A DNA stretch of 32,628 nt from NCBI GenBank assembly GCA_030828305.1, contig JAURCU010000018.1, positions 1 through 32,628 of the forward strand, given 5' to 3'. Origin of the DNA: Luteolibacter sp. (GTDB taxonomy: Bacteria; Verrucomicrobiota; Verrucomicrobiia; Verrucomicrobiales; Akkermansiaceae). Both the position numbers and the translations under genes were made by a program. Shown here one piece after another: positions 31,461-32,628 of this stretch; position 1 is the first letter of the stretch, and the number at the start of each line of letters is the position of its first letter. The notes beneath the pieces were generated by a model. It was not told the DNA's origin and searched no databases. It worked only from the letters and a program-made list of their open reading frames with translations.

Positions 31461-32372
31461 ATGGAAATTCAGGTGGTCACGAGTGGCGGGCGATTGGATG
31501 CCTACTTGGCAGAGCATCTCGAGGATCTCTCGCGCTCACGCATCCAGACCCTGATCCGCGGGAATCACATCACACTCAATGACAAGCCCGCGAAACCTCG
31601 GGATTGCCTACAAATGGGAGATCTCATTCAGGTGGTCATTCCGGAGGCGGTACCACTGGAACATGTGGCACAGGAAATCCCCATGGACATCCTCTACGAG
31701 GACGACGAGTTGATCGTCATTCACAAGCCGCCTGGCATGGTGGTGCATCCGGCGGCGGGCAATCCGGATGGCACAGTCGTCAATGCGCTCTTGCATCACT
31801 GCCGTGGCAAGCTCTCGGGCATCGGGGGGGTGGAAAGGCCCGGCATCGTGCACCGCTTGGACAAGGACACCTCAGGCTGTCTGGTGGTTGCCAAGTCTGA
31901 TGCTGCTCATCGGGGACTTGTCGAGCAGTTCTCTGAGCGCGAAACCATGCAGAAGATTTATCTCGCTGTTACTCGTGGTGAGCCCAAGCCCTCCAAGGAT
32001 ACCATTTTCACCAACATCGGGCGCCATCCTGTCAACCGCCAGAAGATGGCTGTGCTCAATCCGCCAGGTGGCAAAGCCGCCATTACAGATTACGAGGTGA
32101 AAGCTCGCGATGCTTCAACCGGCACGGCCTTGCTACTCTGCCACTTGCACACCGGGCGCACCCACCAGATACGGGTACATCTCCACCATAAGGGGGTTCC
32201 CATCGTCGGTGATCCAATCTACGGCAAGTCGTGTAAGGAACCCGGTCTGCCCAACCGCCTGATGCTGCATGCATGGAGACTGTCCTTCGTGCATCCCATC
32301 AGCAGAGAGAAAGTCGCCTTCGAGGCGCCCATCCCTTCGGAATTCATTCCGTGGACCGACTCAGTCCTCTGA
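31461..32372 (+). CDS. rluD: RluD-family 23S rRNA pseudouridine synthase
   Basis: This 303-residue protein has an N-terminal S4 RNA-binding domain ('GGRLDAYLAEHLEDLSRSRIQ', 'ITLNDKPAKPRDCLQMGD'). The catalytic RluA-type domain carries 'VIHKPPGMVVHPA', the catalytic Asp motif 'HRLDKDTSGCLVV', and 'HTGRTHQIRVHLHHKGVPIVGDPIYG'. RluD makes pseudouridines in helix 69 of 23S rRNA. I prefer the start at 31461 ('MEIQVVTSGG'), after a GGGA ribosome-like site about 11 nt upstream; 31449 is possible, while the track's 31425 adds an odd hydrophobic tail. Its 3' end overlaps the minus-strand DUF1080 gene by 12 nt. Other RluA-family members (RluC, RluB-like) cannot be fully excluded. Confidence 0.92.
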   Translation: MEIQVVTSGGRLDAYLAEHLEDLSRSRIQTLIRGNHITLNDKPAKPRDCLQMGDLIQVVIPEAVPLEHVAQEIPMDILYEDDELIVIHKPPGMVVHPAAGNPDGTVVNALLHHCRGKLSGIGGVERPGIVHRLDKDTSGCLVVAKSDAAHRGLVEQFSERETMQKIYLAVTRGEPKPSKDTIFTNIGRHPVNRQKMAVLNPPGGKAAITDYEVKARDASTGTALLLCHLHTGRTHQIRVHLHHKGVPIVGDPIYGKSCKEPGLPNRLMLHAWRLSFVHPISREKVAFEAPIPSEFIPWTDSVL

Positions 32373-32628
32373 GAGCGGCTCAAGCCGGATGTTACGAAAG
32401 TGGATTTCGCTACCTTCGGATTGAAGGCCGATGGGACCGGCGATCACGTCCAGGCCGCCGCCTTCGTTGGCAAGCTCCCCATTGATGTAGGCCCTGATGG
32501 TGCTACCGTTGACCTCAATGCGGTAGTGGTTCCATTGACCCGGATCCTTCTCAAGGTGCCTGATCTTTTTGAGCGCATGGAAGTTACCAATCTTTTTGCT
32601 CTCGATGAGTTGGTAGCGCTTTTCATCT
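32361..32628 (-). CDS. DUF1080 (3-keto-disaccharide hydrolase domain) protein, C-terminal part
   Basis: This gene is not in the ORF track because it runs off the right edge. Read on the minus strand to the TGA at 32361-32363, it gives about 88 residues: 'YQLIESKKIGNFHALKKI', 'GQWNHYRIEVNGSTIRAYIN', 'VIAGPIGLQSEGSEIHFRNI', ending 'RLEPLSED'. The pattern of a W-N-x-Y-R-I strand, a short hairpin and a final 'G.IGLQ......F.NI.L' is diagnostic for DUF1080. It is probably secreted like its relative at 17081, but the N-terminus is outside the window. The last 12 nt overlap the end of the convergent pseudouridine synthase gene. Confidence 0.88.
   Translation of the reverse strand, partial: DEKRYQLIESKKIGNFHALKKIRHLEKDPGQWNHYRIEVNGSTIRAYINGELANEGGGLDVIAGPIGLQSEGSEIHFRNIRLEPLSED

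Overview
The window looks like chromosomal DNA from a moderately high-GC member of the Verrucomicrobiota. This placement is inferred from gene content and not from a marker tree: an Amuc_1098-type secretin, two secreted DUF1080 (3-keto-disaccharide hydrolase) proteins, a sodium/solute symporter next to aldose 1-epimerase, an alpha-2-macroglobulin-like protein, a bacterial Ser/Thr kinase and an FHA protein. Coding density is high. I saw no tRNA, rRNA, CRISPR array, transposase or phage gene.

Layout. 1-1769 (minus) is the N-terminal part of an alpha-2-macroglobulin-like protein cut by the window edge. 1953-2826 holds a damaged join: the C-terminal end of a membrane pyrophosphatase (minus) runs directly into the C-terminal barrel of BamA (plus), and both lose their 5' parts at the same roughly 25-nt site. 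2886-5785 (minus) is a compact operon reading jag/khpB, DoxX, hotdog thioesterase, FAD-dependent oxidoreductase. 5986-8753 carries a GAF protein (minus), then an FHA protein, a D,D-carboxypeptidase and an Lrp/AsnC regulator (plus). 8927-10317 (minus) has a gamma-glutamylcyclotransferase-like protein and a XerC/D recombinase. 10436-15473 alternates strands: a phosphorylase-like protein, a YmdB-family phosphoesterase, an amidase-like protein and the GTPase Obg.

15582-22353 is a carbon-metabolism region: a GlcD-type FAD oxidase, DUF1080, an aldo/keto reductase, an MBL-fold hydrolase, an SSS symporter and GalM. Three of its intergenic gaps carry degenerate heptanucleotide repeats (plus-strand unit about CAGGAAC) lying just after, or up to, the stop codons of minus-strand genes. 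22783-26818 encodes an orphan Amuc_1098-type secretin and a membrane-anchored AsmA-like protein. 26995-29471 has long HPF, SecG with a long acidic tail, and a rhomboid protease whose coding appears to start upstream of its first ATG. 29530-31377 (minus) is a zinc-ribbon Ser/Thr kinase. 31461-32372 is an RluD-type pseudouridine synthase, overlapped convergently by a second DUF1080 gene that leaves the window.

Functionally this is mostly core envelope biogenesis (BamA, SecG, D,D-carboxypeptidase, amidase, secretin), translation and ribosome functions (Obg, HPF, RluD, Jag) and sugar metabolism. I found no convincing new multi-gene system. The observations most worth checking are the hppA/bamA chimeric junction, the heptamer repeats, the phosphorylase homologue with Thr in place of the PLP lysine, and the secG/rhomboid reading-frame continuity.
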